Assembly: GCA_039654915.1 (NCBI GenBank)
Contig: CM077599.1
Location: forward strand, 64,501 to 128,500
From: Aquilaria yunnanensis
Taxonomy: Eukaryota; Streptophyta; Magnoliopsida; Malvales; Thymelaeaceae
Reading direction: 5' to 3'
Length of the DNA stretch: 64,000 bases
Shown here: in pieces, positions 14,201 to 26,565 of the stretch
Position numbering within the stretch: position 1 is the first letter of the stretch
How the letters are laid out: every line of letters starts with the position of its first letter
Translations under genes and position numbers: made by a program
Notes under the pieces: model-generated
Told to the model about the DNA's origin: nothing
Databases searched by the model: none
What the model saw: only the letters and a program-made list of their open reading frames with translations

Positions 14201-15695
14201 AGGTACATTGAACCACTTCATCCAGGGTCTCCAACTAAGTTTGAATTCGAGAATATGCTCGTTGGGCAGGCCATACCATCAAACTTCATCCCTGCCATTG
14301 AGAAGGGGTTTAGGGAAGCTGCAAACTCGTAAGTAGAATTACTTATGTTGTATTTTGGGTCATTTTAGTATCTTATGTTTTTGCTGCTTTTTTATTTTTT
14401 TGACCAACTATGAATCAACTGATGAATTTACTTGCTTCCAAATGTCAAGGGGCTCATTGATTGGCCATCCAGTTGAAAATCTCCGTATTGTCTTGACAGA
14501 TGGTGCATCTCATGCTGTGGATTCTAGTGAGCTTGCATTTAAGTTGGCTGCAATATATGCTTTTCGACAAGTATGTTTTGTATCTCATGTTTAAGATAAC
14601 ATCTGGTGCTTTAGCAATTCATGTTCACTCTAGGCCTCAAAATTAGTTGCTTAACGTTTCATCTTTTTGAAGAACCACTTATCTGATATCTTAATCTTGT
14701 TGCAGTGTTATTCTGCTGCAAAACCTGTGATTCTAGAACCTGTTATGTTGGTTGAGTTGAAAGTACCAACAGAATTTCAAGGCACAGTAGCTGGTGATAT
14801 TAACAAGTGAGTGATGTTTCCTACTCCTCTTTATGAATATCAACCAGGTTTTTCCACAAACATTTAGAGTTGAATGCGTATGTGATCAAATGTTCATAGG
14901 AGGAAGGGGGTTATTGTTGGAAATGACCAAGATGCTGATGACTCTATAATCTCTGCCCAGGTAATGATTTTCTTTGGAAGTCTAAATTTGGGATATTTCA
15001 GAGTCTATTATCACATTCCTTAAAAGAGGAGTTGTCTTGACTTAAGGTTAAATGGCCTGTCTACATTAAAAATTTTTCTTATTTGTCCTTTCCGAATTTG
15101 CATCAATAAAAACTTGGGAGTTCTATGTTTGGTAGATCAGGAAAAAGGTTCTGTTTTCTAGTATCTGGAGAACTGCTATGAAATGAAAAACTGCATTAGG
15201 CTACTGTCTAGAAAACTTAAAACTAGGGTTTCCTAGTCCAATCGTCTTACTATTCATTTGTCGGGAGAAGGGCTGAAAATAAAATTTAGAAGTTTTGTTG
15301 TTTTTATCATTATTATTATTATTATTATTATTGATGATGATGATGTTGTTGTTGTGCTGATATGAGTAACAACCTAAAGGACAAAGAGGGTAGGTAGCAG
15401 TTCACATGCGGGACGTAATTTTTTGCATCTTTGTAGGTTCCCTTGAACAACATGTTTGGGTACTCAACAGCACTTCGTTCAATGACTCAGGTGATTCGCT
15501 TTATACGGCACGAGTGTTAGGTTCTTGAAATTGATTTTGTTATTTTCTCCTTTCTTTTCTAACATCTTGGCATGGGGTGGGTGTGGCCAGGGCAAAGGTG
15601 AGTTCACAATGGAATACAAGGAACATTCGGCTGTCTCTCAAGACGTGCAAATGCAATTAGTGAACACGTACAAAGCCAACAAGGCAGCTGAATAG
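5755..15695 (+). CDS. MEFG1: Elongation factor G, mitochondrial (mEF-G), 20 exons, 755 aa
   Basis: Translocation GTPase of mitochondrial ribosomes. Coding exons: 5755-6159, 6366-6587, 6855-6976, 7048-7198, 8490-8561, 9480-9575, 9676-9764, 9851-9917, 11170-11208, 11774-11834, 12113-12222, 12314-12388, 12486-12554, 12629-12750, 14203-14328, 14450-14570, 14706-14806, 14900-14960, 15437-15490, 15591-15695. All introns are GT-AG and the frame is kept throughout. The total of 755 aa matches the usual plant length. Residues 1-43 are basic and Ser-rich with RRF before S44, a plausible mitochondrial processing site. GTPase motifs: AHIDSGKT (73-80), ITIQSAAT (120-127), DTPGH (140-144), NKLD (194-197), GSAFKN (318-323). 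Domain III starts near 463, domain IV near 527, domain V near 660. The start is fixed by the transit peptide and by the absence of an upstream in-frame ATG in the leader. It looks intact and functional. Confidence 0.96.
7207..7570 (+). repeat. Dispersed repeat copy A in EF-G intron 4 (possible solo LTR fragment)
   Basis: From GATACAACCC onward, this intronic sequence aligns with the copy in intron 14. They share TTATTTTAGGGTTTTATTAG, then GTTAAATAGAG, and, near the far end, TACTTTTATC followed by AAATTCAGAG. The far-end motif resembles the 3' part of some plant LTRs, but ends and class are not proven. The rest of intron 4 (7199-8489) has no other recognised feature apart from the TG repeat. 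Confidence 0.6.
8213..8243. repeat. (TG)n microsatellite in EF-G intron 4
   Basis: Uninterrupted TG dinucleotides, about 15 units. Confidence 0.95.
12924..13560 (+). repeat. Dispersed repeat copy B in EF-G intron 14, split by a MITE
   Basis: Homologous to copy A at 7207-7570 in the same orientation. The left part (to about 13051) and the right part (from about 13301) flank the MITE. Without the MITE the two copies have similar lengths, so the MITE inserted after this copy was in place. Confidence 0.6.
13052..13300. mobile_element. Stowaway-like (Tc1/mariner) MITE, 249 bp, TA target duplication
   Basis: The left end is CTCTCTCCGTCCCA and the right end is TGGGATGGAGAGAG, near-perfect inverted repeats of the widespread CTCCCTCCGTCCC type. 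TA flanks each side (13050-13051 and 13301-13302). The interior is AT-rich and noncoding. It lies inside EF-G intron 14. Confidence 0.88.
15304..15352. repeat. ATT/GAT/GTT trinucleotide tract in EF-G intron 18
   Basis: A run of ATT repeats passes into GAT and then GTT repeats. Confidence 0.8.
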
Positions 15696-15956
15696 AGTGA
15701 TTATCCATGCTCCACCCCCACAATTTTTGCGGTCGCCATTCTTGTTTTAACTTCGGTTGTTTCCTATAGATGTAATCGTCAGTTAATTTTATGCTGCATG
15801 TTTAGATATTTCCTTTTCTTTTTTCTTTGGAAAAAGATTTGTTTGTCAAGCTTTTTGAGGTTAAAGACACAATAAATCTGGCTAATATTTACCATGGACG
15901 TTGTTATAAGAAAATACGCAGATGTTGCCTTCTTTTAAGCAACCTGCTTAAAAGCC
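15696..15956 (+). other. EF-G 3' UTR and flank up to the CACTA insertion
   Basis: The UTR probably ends within the T-rich stretch around 15780-15840. The CACTA element begins 265 bp after the stop codon, so it may border or truncate the native downstream region. Confidence 0.45.
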
Positions 15957-15974
15957 ATCCACTACTGAAAAATA

Positions 15975-16216
15975 ATAATTTTCCAACTGTCATATTACCA
16001 ACGGCTTAGCTGTTGGTAAATACCAACGTGTAAAACCGTTGCTAAATATTTTCCAACGTGCACGTGTTGGTGGGATTTTTTTTTTAACCATTGTGAAAAA
16101 TTTCCAACGTGCATGCGTTGGTGGGAAATTTTTTTTTTGTTTTTTTTTTACCAACGGCTAAGCCATTGGAAAAGCAAAGGCTCTTGTACATTTACCAACG
16201 GTTAACACCGTTGGTA
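15975..16216. repeat. CACTA-1 left subterminal repeats
   Basis: Multiple copies of CCAACGGC, CCAACGTG and the inverted forms, for example ACCAACGGCTAAGCCATTGG at 16150-16169. Such clustered short motifs are the usual TNPA-type binding sites of CACTA elements. Several pairs are self-complementary. Confidence 0.85.
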
Positions 16217-16225
16217 ACTCATTAA

Positions 16226-16440
16226 TGAAACGGTGCGTATTGACAAAAAACTTTAAATTGTTTTTAAATCCCCCCCAGCCAGAGTCGTCTTCTTCATCTC
16301 GCTCTGTTTTCGCGTCTTTCTCTCTTTCGTGGAACTCTTCGCACAGCACACACAGTCACGTTTCTTCTTCGATTAAGCCCTGAATCAGCTTCGTCGAGAA
16401 TGAGGATCGTGGATCTGGTGTCGTTTGGGGCGATCTGAAG
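16226..16440 (+). other. CACTA-1 noncoding first exon (leader)
   Basis: A C/T-rich stretch ends GGATCTGGTG...GATCTGAAG before a GTTAG donor. The second element has a matching block at 53566-53790 on its own coding strand, ending GGATCTGGTG...GATCTGTAG with the same GTTAG donor. Conservation between copies supports a transcribed leader exon. The long AT-rich stretch to 19620 is probably intron or leader, and I see no coding sequence in it. Confidence 0.55.
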
Positions 16441-19400
16441 GTTAGTTTGGTTTTTTCTGTGTTTTTTTTTATTTTTATTTTTCGGTATTTTCCTTACTTG
16501 AGCTTCTTGGTTGATAATGGAGGCTAGATTTTGGTTTTTATTGCAGGATTGAAGTTATTTGGAGGCATTTGAAGGAAGAACACATTTCGATTTGAGATGA
16601 GTTGGTTTTTTCGTACTTTTTTTTGTTAGTGATGATTATTGCTTTTGTTTTGTTTTCATGAGCACAGTAAACTAATTATTGATTATTTATATTCTTGATT
16701 TAACGCCTTTTTATGTTTTAAATATTTTTCTGCAAAACATAACTCATGCCTTATTCTATAGTTTTCTTTTATATAATTTTTATGAAAATATTGTAATTTT
16801 TACCTTTTTCAGGGTCATCATTTTTGAGTTTATATATTACAGATCTCGGATTCAATTGACTCCATTTGGTAAGCATTTTACGAACAATACAATAATTGCT
16901 TATTAAATTGCCCAAAATTATATTCCTCTCTTTTTTAAAAAAATTATTTGAATCAACTTTTTTTTTCAACTGATTACTTTATGTATGAAACCAATTTTAT
17001 TCATCCATGCAAATTTATGCCATTCACATTTTGATTCTATAGCATTTTCTGATCGTAATCCATTTTCTAAGAAATTCATGTTCGTATTGTTCATCATTTT
17101 AGATTAGTAATCCTTTTACTAGGACCAAAATTTAGCATCATGTATTTATCAATTTAATGGGTTTGAAACATCTTGTATAATCCATAATATTTTATATAGA
17201 GTTTAGTTATAGTTTGTTACTTTGTTGTTGGTATTTAATTTTGTGTTGTAAGTATTTTTTGGTTCAATTTTTGAATCATAAAACTAGTTTATGGATGTTC
17301 GCTAAAGAAAGTTTCTATAATTAGAAAAACTAGAAAAAAAAAGGAAGAAAATCTAGAAAAAAAAGTTTATATTTTCTGCTGTTTTTATTTTTATTAGGAT
17401 GAAAATCTGGAAAAGAAATAAGAAATCCATTCATATAATGAGTTCAAGGTATAAGATTTTCATTAATTATATAGTTGGAAATTATCCCCAAGCCTTTTTT
17501 TAATTTGAACTCATGTACTTAAATTAGAATTTAAGTAAATTAATAATAGAAATTGTGAAAAAAAGAGGAAAATGCTCATATCCAAAGGATAAAAACATTA
17601 AAGAGTTGACAATTACGTCATCTTCTCTTAGCTTTTGTTTGGAGTACACTTTTCTTACATTTTAAATGTCACTAATTAGTGTTAATTGCTGACCTTTATA
17701 TCTATCTATAAATCATTACACACTTGCAGGACCACATAATCTCATTGTAGGAGAGTCTATAAAAGTAGCATATGCAACACTTTTTTTATTTGAAATTAAA
17801 TATTTCATTTCGTCATGTGATAAGCTTTTTTGTCAATGATCATTTCAATTTAATGGTACTTACATGAGCATAACTTTTTGTAACACTTAGTTTTAGGCAT
17901 CAACTTATAAATAAATCGTTACAAATTTTATGTTTCCGATTTTACACATTCAAATTTCAAATGGGTATAATTTACTTCCTCAAAACTCTCACAAAATCTT
18001 TAAGATTAAGGGTGCTTAGGTGAGGATTCCTCATCTTTACTGAGGAATCACAGCCAATGCATCCTTCGCCACTCTGTCTCTTAGGAATGTTCATAACAAT
18101 GAAATTTCAAGAAAATCAATGTTTTTTAGATATATGGGAGTATATCAGTTCGTCAAAATGAACGATGAGGGACAATGATACTTTGATAAATAAAATTACT
18201 GGCAAAGTAAATGTTTGGAGAGCAAACTTTCCCTCTCACATAGGAAGATGGCGGCTAATCCTAATATGTAAATCAGGGTCTTACAATTTCTTAATGTCAG
18301 TCTTTGTTCTACTAAATAAGATTATTAAAAAGTGGAGATACAATATACAAACTTTTCTAGGAGAGAAGAGACAACTTGTTAATATCAACCTTTGATCACT
18401 TCTTAACAATAATAATTACAATAATACTAATAATAATAATAGTTATTATTATAATAATAATAACAATAATGAAACTGATAATAATCTTTATAACGTATTT
18501 TGTTTAAAATACTTGGGTAGATTAACGTTTCTTTGTTTCATTTGCAGAAATTTCTTATATTACCAAGATATTAAGTTTTTTTCCCCCATTTTTTCAGTTC
18601 CTCCTTGCATCTGTGAGTCTGAAGACGTACCCATTGTTTTTCCGACCCCTTCAAAGTCGTTCGAGGTAAGTTTCTAATTTTTTTTCCTTTCTAATTGAAA
18701 ACGGGATTTTTTAAAGGAAATTATTTTTAATTATTAATATTGATAATAAAACTTATGTGTTGTCACTGTGGTTTGAACATAGTTGTTGAAACATGGGTAT
18801 GCAATTTATGTTAATTATTTGTTATCTGTGGATATTTTTTCTTATGGATTAGAGTCAATATGTAATTTCTTTGTGCGTTGTAAATAGTTATTTTATGGAA
18901 TGATTATTTGTATAAGTTGATGGTAATAGGTATAGTTATGGTTTAGTTGGAGTGCTTTAGTGTAAATAGTTATATTATGTCATGGTCTAATGATAATAAA
19001 AATTATTATTATACGTTTAAACCATGTTGCAATAATATGACAATAATAATGCAGAAAAATTAAAAAATTAATTTGGAGACCAATAGAGAAAATGTAAAAA
19101 CTTTAGGTATTACGAGTTTAATAATTGACTTTGGAAAAGTTAAGAAAAAAAAAGTCTTATTTCACTAAAAAAAATAAATAAACCATGGTGATGGATATTT
19201 TAGTTTAGAAAGTAAAACATTAAAAAAAATTAACCAAGGAACTAAACAAAAACACTATAATTTATTAAACTTATGGTCTAAAATCAGAAACGAAAATAAT
19301 ATAGGGACTGGAAATGTGTTTCAGAAAAAAAAAAGTTAAAGTAGGAGAATAGTGAAATCGAGAATTGAAAAGATATTTTCATGATAAAATGTCACCAACC

Positions 19401-19625
19401 TTCCAAAAGAAGCAACTAAACCCAATAATAAAAAAGAACAAAAGGAAAGGATATGCAACAGAGCAGGTCACAACTTAGCCCAACATCGAAGTAGAAAATC
19501 ATTTCTAAGATCTTGGTTTGATACTCGTTTTCACTAATAAATGACGACCATTGAAGAGGAGGAGTCATTGTCCTTCGACAAAATCCAGCTAGCCTGATTG
19601 TACCAAACATGACTTGAACACAAAC

Positions 19626-19957
19626 TGCTTCGTAACCCTAACCTTTACCTTATACCATAAATCTAAACTTATACCCAACACCCTAAACCTAAGCTTTAAA
19701 ATACTAAAGACAAAATCTAACCTAAACTATAAGTCTATAATCGTAGCAGTATCAACCCTATACCTAAATCTAAACTCTAATAGACATAAACTTAGACCCT
19801 AACCTTAACACTAATTTTAACATTACCATAAATGCTAAATAAAAAATCTGAACCTTAAGCCCCATAAACCCAAGACTCTAACCTTAACCTTAACTATAAG
19901 CTCTTAATCCAAATCATAAACCCTCAAACTATAACCTTAAAACCCTAAACCATAAAG
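19626..19957. repeat. Degenerate telomere-like (CCCTAAA-type) tract in CACTA-1
   Basis: About 330 bp dominated by AACCCTAACC, ACCCTAAACC, CCCTAACCTTAAC and mutated derivatives, all with the C-rich strand on plus. At least five near-exact units are spread among decayed ones. It lies about 340 bp upstream of the TNP2 start. A shorter tract in the same relative place and orientation occurs in CACTA-2. Confidence 0.75.
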
Positions 19958-20296
19958 GAATAGTCAGGACAGTTTTAACCCTCATCCTAAACATTAACTT
20001 TCTTTATTCATTACCTTTTTTACTTAGTAAAGCCTATATGTAATAAAATATAATGAAGAAAATTTTTAATTTACATACTACGAACAATAAGAATAATAAG
20101 AACAATAATAATGATCGTACGTTAATCATAAGAACAATAAGATTGAGAATAAACTTTGTTTATCTTCCAATTTTTTAAGTTACTTACGTAAACATTACTG
20201 AACTTTTGTTATTTTTATTAACTCAATATAAAACTTGACTACGTATATCATTTAATAGATTGAGGTGTTTATGATTAGGAACAGATTTTGTTTGTA

Positions 20297-23200
20297 ATGG
20301 AATCTGCCCGCAGTTGGATGTGCAGTAACCGTTTCTTGCCTGGCCGGACGGGTTACACACAACAGTGGGAGTCCGGGGTCGAAGAATTTATATCATTTGC
20401 TGTTTCGCACCCTGAAACTATGAGCGGGTTATGCATTCGCTGTCCTTGTCAGAAATGTAAGAATTTGTGGTTTAATCAGTCTGATGAGGTCAGAGTTCAT
20501 CTGTACAAATGGGGGTTTATGCCTTTTTACTTGAATTGGACCGCTCATGGTGAGCCATTTAATGAAGCATCAGATACGGCTCCAGGTGTGGGTGGGTTTA
20601 ATCAGTTTGACCAGGGGTGTTCGACGAATCCATATGAAAGGATGGTATTAGATGCCGTTGCCCCTAGTTACTCACAAATTTCAGAAGTTAATGTTGCAGA
20701 GCTGAATGAAAGTGCCAAAATTTTTTTTTAATCTTTTGAATTCAGCATCAACTCTTTTATGGGATGGGTGAAAAAGTCATTCTGAGTTATCTGCTGCTGT
20801 CCGTCTTCTCAACCTTAATTCTGAGTATCACATGTCACGAGGATGCTTTAATGGCATTGCCCAACTGATGAAGAAGACTCAACCAACAGATAGTAAGATG
20901 CCATCAAATTGGTATGAAACTAAAAAATTAGTTTCCCAGTTGGGTCTGTTTCACGAGAAGATTGACATCTGTGTTAATGATTGTATGTTGTTCTGGAAAG
21001 ATGACAGTACTCTGCGTATTTGTAAGTACTGTGGAGCTGAGAGATATAAGCCAAAAAAGGCAGGGCGTGGTAAAGATTGACCGCGAAAAACCATGCATTA
21101 TTTACCACTAAGCCCTCATCTGCAACGCTTATTTGCGTCATTGGCAACAACTGAGCAGATGAGGTGGCATAAGGAGCAAACACAGGTCCCAGGTGTTATA
21201 AAACATCCATCAGATGGTGAAGCTTGGAAACATTTTGATCAGACCTACCCATGGTTTGCTTCGGAAGCACGAAATGTCAGATTGGGGTTATGTGCCGATG
21301 GATTTACACCTTTTGGACCATCTGGGAAACAATACTCTTGTTGGCCTGTGATCGTTACTCCGTATAATTTGCCCCATTGGATGTGCATGAAAAAACCCTA
21401 TATGTTCCTTTCGTTGCTGATTCCAGGTCCACGTAGCCCAAATCATAATATTGATGTTTATCTACAACCTCTAATCGAGGAGCTACGGCATCTGTGGTTT
21501 GATGGCGTTGAAACATGGGATGTGTCATTGAAACAAAATTTTATTCTGCGAGCAGCATTAATGTGGACCATAAATGACTTCCCGGCTTATGGCATGCTAT
21601 CAGGGTGGATGACACATGAGCGATTGTTTTGCCTTATTTGTATTGGCGAAAGTAAGGCATTCCAACTTAAGTATGGTGGGAAATTTTCATTTTTCGACTG
21701 TCATCGGCAATTCCTTGCCCGGAACCACCCATATAGAAGGAATTGTACTTTCTTTAAGAAGGGGAAATCAAAGAAGTCATTGCCTCCTCCGCGCTTATCA
21801 TGGGAAGATATATTTGAAAGAATCTCATGGATTCCATTAGTTCGTAACGATGGGCCACAACATCGCCCGTGCGATTATGGGAAATCACATAATTGGACGA
21901 AGCGAAGCATTTTCTGGGAGTTACCATATTGGGCCACAAACTTAATACGACATAATCTTGATGTTATGCATATTGAGAAGAACGTGTTTGAGAATATATG
22001 GAATACTGTGATGGATGTTAAGAACAAAACGAAAAATAATGTGAAAGCACGGAAGGACCTGGAAATTTATTGTAATCGGCCGGAGTTAAACATGGTTGCA
22101 CTTGATGATGGTCAGTCGTTCAAACCAAATGCAAGGTTCACATTTGATGTTAACCAAAGGCAAGATGTGATCGCTTGGGTAAAATCTTTACGACTCCCTG
22201 ATGGATATGCCTCGAATCTTGGGAGATGTGTTGATACAGCTAGTTGCAATATGTATGGAATGAAGAGTCATGATTGTCATGTTATGATACAAAGGCTTCT
22301 CCCTATAGCCCTCGAAGCGCTACCCGAGAATATTTGGAAGCCATTAACCGAGTTAAGCCTATTCTTTAGAGACTTGTGCTCTCCAGAGCTGCGTGAAAAT
22401 CACTTGTTTGCGTTGGAGGCCAATATTCCAATTATAATTTGTAAGCTTGAGAGAATTTTTCCTCCAGGGTTTTTTGATGTCATGGAGCATCTCCCAGTTC
22501 ACTTGCCATTTGAAGCAAGGGTTGGAGGACCTGTTCAGTACCGATGGATGTATAAATTTGAGCGGTGCATGCATGACGTAAAAATGAAGGTTTCTAATAC
22601 TGCTCATGTTGAGGGATCGATATATGAAGCATACCTTATAGAGGAGACTTTCGTCTTTTGCTCTCATTACTTTGAGTCCCATGTTCCCTCCATGATGAAC
22701 CGAGTACCGAGAAATGATGATGGTGGTCCTGTCCCTTGTAATGGTGACTTGTGGTCCATATTCACCTTTCCGGGACGTCCATATGGTGCATACCGATATA
22801 GATTCCTCACGGACGATGAACTCAGACTTGCAACCAAATACGTTCTTTTAAACTGTGCTGAGATCAGACAATATCTAAAGTAAGTCATCGTTCATGAAAA
22901 AGCATTCCAACTTTGATTATGTTGAAATTCAGGACTACTCATCAAACAAAACTAACATATTATAATTGTTTCTGTTATTGGCCACAGTATGTTTGTGGAC
23001 ATGGTCAGGGAAACTGCACCCGAGATAACAATGTCTGAGATGGACATACACATTGAAAACAATTTCTCAGCCTGGCTCCGACACTATGTACGTGTGCTTT
23101 TAGTCAGTATGTATTGCAATATGTTAAGTTATAAAAGTCTCCATATATATTGACCTAAATTGAAAATGTTTTACATAGGTTGATGACCCAGGTAACAATA

Positions 23201-23913
23201 TTGTCGATAACATCTTGTGGGATATTGCATGTGGGCCCTCACGTCGGGTTTAGACATGGCCGGTTTATTTCACAAATGGGTACAAGTTTCACATAAGTGA
23301 ATGGGGGAAAGATAAATCAACATTTAATAGTGGAGTCTGCATACGCAGTACGGGTGCAAGTGAAGTTGAATGTGATTTTTATGGTATATTAGAAGAAGTC
23401 ATTCAACTCGAATATCCGGGCTTTCCACATAAGAATGTTGTCTTGTTTAGGTGCAACTGGTTTGACCCAACACCTGAACGTGGAACTCGAATGCATAAAC
23501 AGTTTGGGTTAGTTGAGATCCGGAATAGCCGCAGATATCAGAAGTTTGATCATTTCATTCTAGCATCACAGGCTGACCAAGTTTACTACACACAATATCC
23601 GAGTAAGTCACGTGAAAGAAACGGGTGGTCAGCTGTTATGAAGATAAAACCTCGATGGATAATACAGTATGCAATTCTGGACAAGGATGACGTGTATCAA
23701 GACAATGGATCCGTGAATTGTCAAAGAATTGAAGATGACCCAATTGAGGAGTTAGCTGACTCGGGTGTCGGTGATGAGATTGAAGAAGATGTACTTGAGG
23801 ATGGGGGATCTAATGGCGAGACAGAGGATGAGGAGGAGTTTATATCCGATGACAGTGACACTGAAGAGTCCGAGGAGTTTGACGAGAATGACAGCAGTGG
23901 GTCGAATGAATGA
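20297..23913 (+). pseudogene. TNP2-type CACTA transposase (copy 1), disrupted
   Basis: In order: a Transpos_assoc-type N-terminal domain (RSWM, CPCQKCKN, VHLYKWGF; 20300-20570), the Transposase_21 core (about 20940-22330, including WYETKKLVSQLG and HNLDVMHIEKNVFENIW), a DUF4218-type block (22460-22690), and a DUF4216-type block (23280-23640), ending in an acidic tail. Introns are about 22881-22987 (GTAAGT donor) and 23089-23178. The ATG at 20297 aligns with the start of copy 2. Lesions: a frame change and stop after a T run (20729-20731), TGA at 20769-20771, TGA at 21078-21080, TAG at 23251-23253. A 597-codon frame (21093-22883) is still open, so decay is recent or mild. The domain order is that of autonomous CACTA elements. 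Confidence 0.9.
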
Positions 23914-24061
23914 TTAGATAACATGTACTATGAAGAATGATAACCTGTCATTTCTAATTAATGTGTAGAAAATATTTGGTAAATTTATGTACCCCTAATA
24001 CTCCACAATCTATGTCAGTCAATATATGTTATGTTTAATTAACCTGCTTAGCTAATAATAA

Positions 24062-25814
24062 ATGCAGATGCCTCGTAAAGGGGATAACACCTATAAACGC
24101 CGACTTGGGAAAAGACCATTTGCGCAGTTTAAGGAGGTAATGGAGCCAATACTTAATGAACGACTTAGGATGGGTTCTTCATCCCGAGCAGAGGAGGATG
24201 TCGGTGTAGAGACACAGGGAACAACAGTGCCATCCACGCACGTCCCCTCACATGAGCACCGATCTGACGGCGGTGGAAGCACGCCATCTGGACATGGATC
24301 TGGTGCGCGCCACGTGAGGCACCCCATAGTGACGACTCATCCCTCAGATGATGACATCCCATCATCGATGTCACAGATAGCAGGCTGACCGCAGATGAAG
24401 ATATCCTGACACGGTAACACGTAAGTGATAAATACCAGACACACGTATTAATATTAATAAGAGTAATTACTTTACATGGAATCATCAACAAGTCAGTAAC
24501 ACACAATTTGAACGTCGCAGATTCATTCCAGCTGCGGTGACACAGTTAGTGACACCATGTTTCACCACACATTTCAAACCATATTCTGATTGGTCCTCCG
24601 TCTCTCCATCAGACCTGCAGTAATGGTGGCGTGTTTTTGAGGTATAACAGTAATATTGCTATGATAATGATGTAATAATGTTATAAGATTAAGACTTTTT
24701 TTTCCATGCTAATACTTTAAACATATTAACCTGTACAGAGGAGCTGTGAGTGGGATCCGATACACCATAATGAGGTGTATCGGGTGTGGAATATCTTGGG
24801 AGCACAGCATTACAGAAGCATGATGTCAGAAATTTGCCGTGTGAAAGATCCTGTTAAACGTCGAGCGAAGGCAAACTTTATGTCAGATGCTGCATATGCG
24901 GAGATGGAGGCATATTGGGGGAGTCCGGAGTTCAAACAGAAGTCCGCTAAGTTCAAGGCAATGCGAGCAACAGTGACTGACGAGGATTCACAGTCTGGCT
25001 CTTGCAGCGCGACATATGCAGGGGGATCTATCTCGATGTCTGCACATCGAGAGCAAATGGTATGTATCTCGGTAATGTTCTTTCAAACAACATTTAAGAT
25101 ACTAATGAAATTAAATTACATATTAATGTTACGTTTCATTCAATTAGAGAGAGAGAGAGAGATCCTGAGAAGAAGGACCCTAGCCTGTTTAAAGTCCTTC
25201 AAGCAACACATAAAATGAAGAATGGGAAATATGTTAGTAAGCGCTGTGAAGAAGTTGCTGTAAGTATAATAACTGTTTGTTCACACAATATTCTTAAGAA
25301 ACTTACAATGTTTTACAAATAATGACACACTCAATTGTATTTTATTATGTTTCTGTAGACTCGTATCAGTACAGAGATTCAGGAGCAAACACAACAAGAG
25401 GATGGAATAGAGGCAATTGATGAACTAACAATCATTAGTACTGCATCTGGCGGTAGAAGGAGAGGCCGTGTATTTGGATTAGGATCTGAGCAGTGTGTTG
25501 TACCGGGACGCCGACAGTCAGGTGCCATCCCGCCTATCGACATCACACAGACACCGCAATTCAACGAGCAAGTACAGAAGATGATGGCGGAGCAGAATGC
25601 GCGAAGGGATACGGAGTATGAGAGGAAGCTCGAGAGAATTAAGAGGAGACAGAGAGCAGAGATGGAGGCTCAGAGAGCCGTATTGGAGGCAAACTGGGCT
25701 CAGTTGGAGATTATTTATTGTTCGCTAAACCTTCAATGCCCGCCGGCTCAACCAGTTCCACAATATCCTGATGACTCGGACTCGGACGATGAGGAGATAG
25801 TCGGGACTCCATAA
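24062..25814 (+). CDS. TNPA-like CACTA protein with Transposase_24 domain (copy 1)
   Basis: Second gene of the element, presumed to bind the subterminal repeats. Visible exons: an N-terminal part from 24062 (PRKGDNTYKRRLGKRPF), a middle exon near 24522-24641, the Transposase_24 core at about 24740-25060 (EVYRVWNILGAQHYRSM, FMSDAAYAEMEAYW, GSCSATYAGGS), an exon near 25148-25260 (DPSLFKVLQATHKMKNGKYV), and a last exon from 25360 ending in a Lys/Arg/Glu-rich coiled-coil region and an acidic tail (DDSDSDDEE). One stop appears in the middle exon if that exon is read as aligned (near 24622), so integrity is uncertain. Exon borders are approximate. Confidence 0.75.
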
Positions 25815-26099
25815 TGGGCGTCATCAACAGGTAAGCGCATTTCTAAAGTTCTTGTGTTAGAGCCCGTACGTAATAATTTTTAAACCTAATTAAGACTCAG
25901 TTGAAATTACTGAGATGTGAAATCTGTTGAATGTTGAATGCTTTTTTCCAGACATATATGTTCTTGTTTTAATTATGCTGTATTTGAGAATATTTTATTT
26001 TAATTACATTTGCATAGCTGTGTAATGTTTATTGCTGAGTAAAGATGGGCGAACTTTTGAATGTGTATTCAAACTGGGATAAATACGAAACAACTGAAA

Positions 26100-26565
26100 C
26101 TTGGAACGTTTAATGTACATTATCAACGTGCAAACGGGAAACTTACCAACTTGCGCGCGTTGGTAATTTCCGACTGTCATCCTGTTACGAACGTGTATGT
26201 AAGTTGATAATAACCAACGGCTTGCCCACAACTCCCGTACTAATTAATGTAAGTTGGTCACTACCAACGCGGGTTCCTACCATTACCAACTGCCAAGTTA
26301 CCAACTGCCCAGCAGTTGGTAGCAGTTGGTAACTTACCAACAGCTAGCAGTTGGTAACTACAACTACGCAATGGAAACCAAGCCTGGTTCATGACCGTTG
26401 GTAATTACCAACATACCTTTTACCAACGTGTTATTAATTGCGCGTTGGTAAAAAATTTGCCAACGTATCGAATACCAACTGCCATTTAACAACGTGCAGC
26501 AGTTGATAAATTCAATTTACCAACTGCTGCACGTTGGTAAATGGCAGTTGGTAAAGTCCTATATT
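26100..26565. repeat. CACTA-1 right subterminal repeats
   Basis: Dense TTGGTAA/TTACCAAC and CCAACTGC/GCAGTTGG motifs, many in inverted pairs, for example GCAGTTGGTAGCAGTTGGTA near 26312. This is the counterpart of the left array and ends 10 bp before the terminus. Confidence 0.85.
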
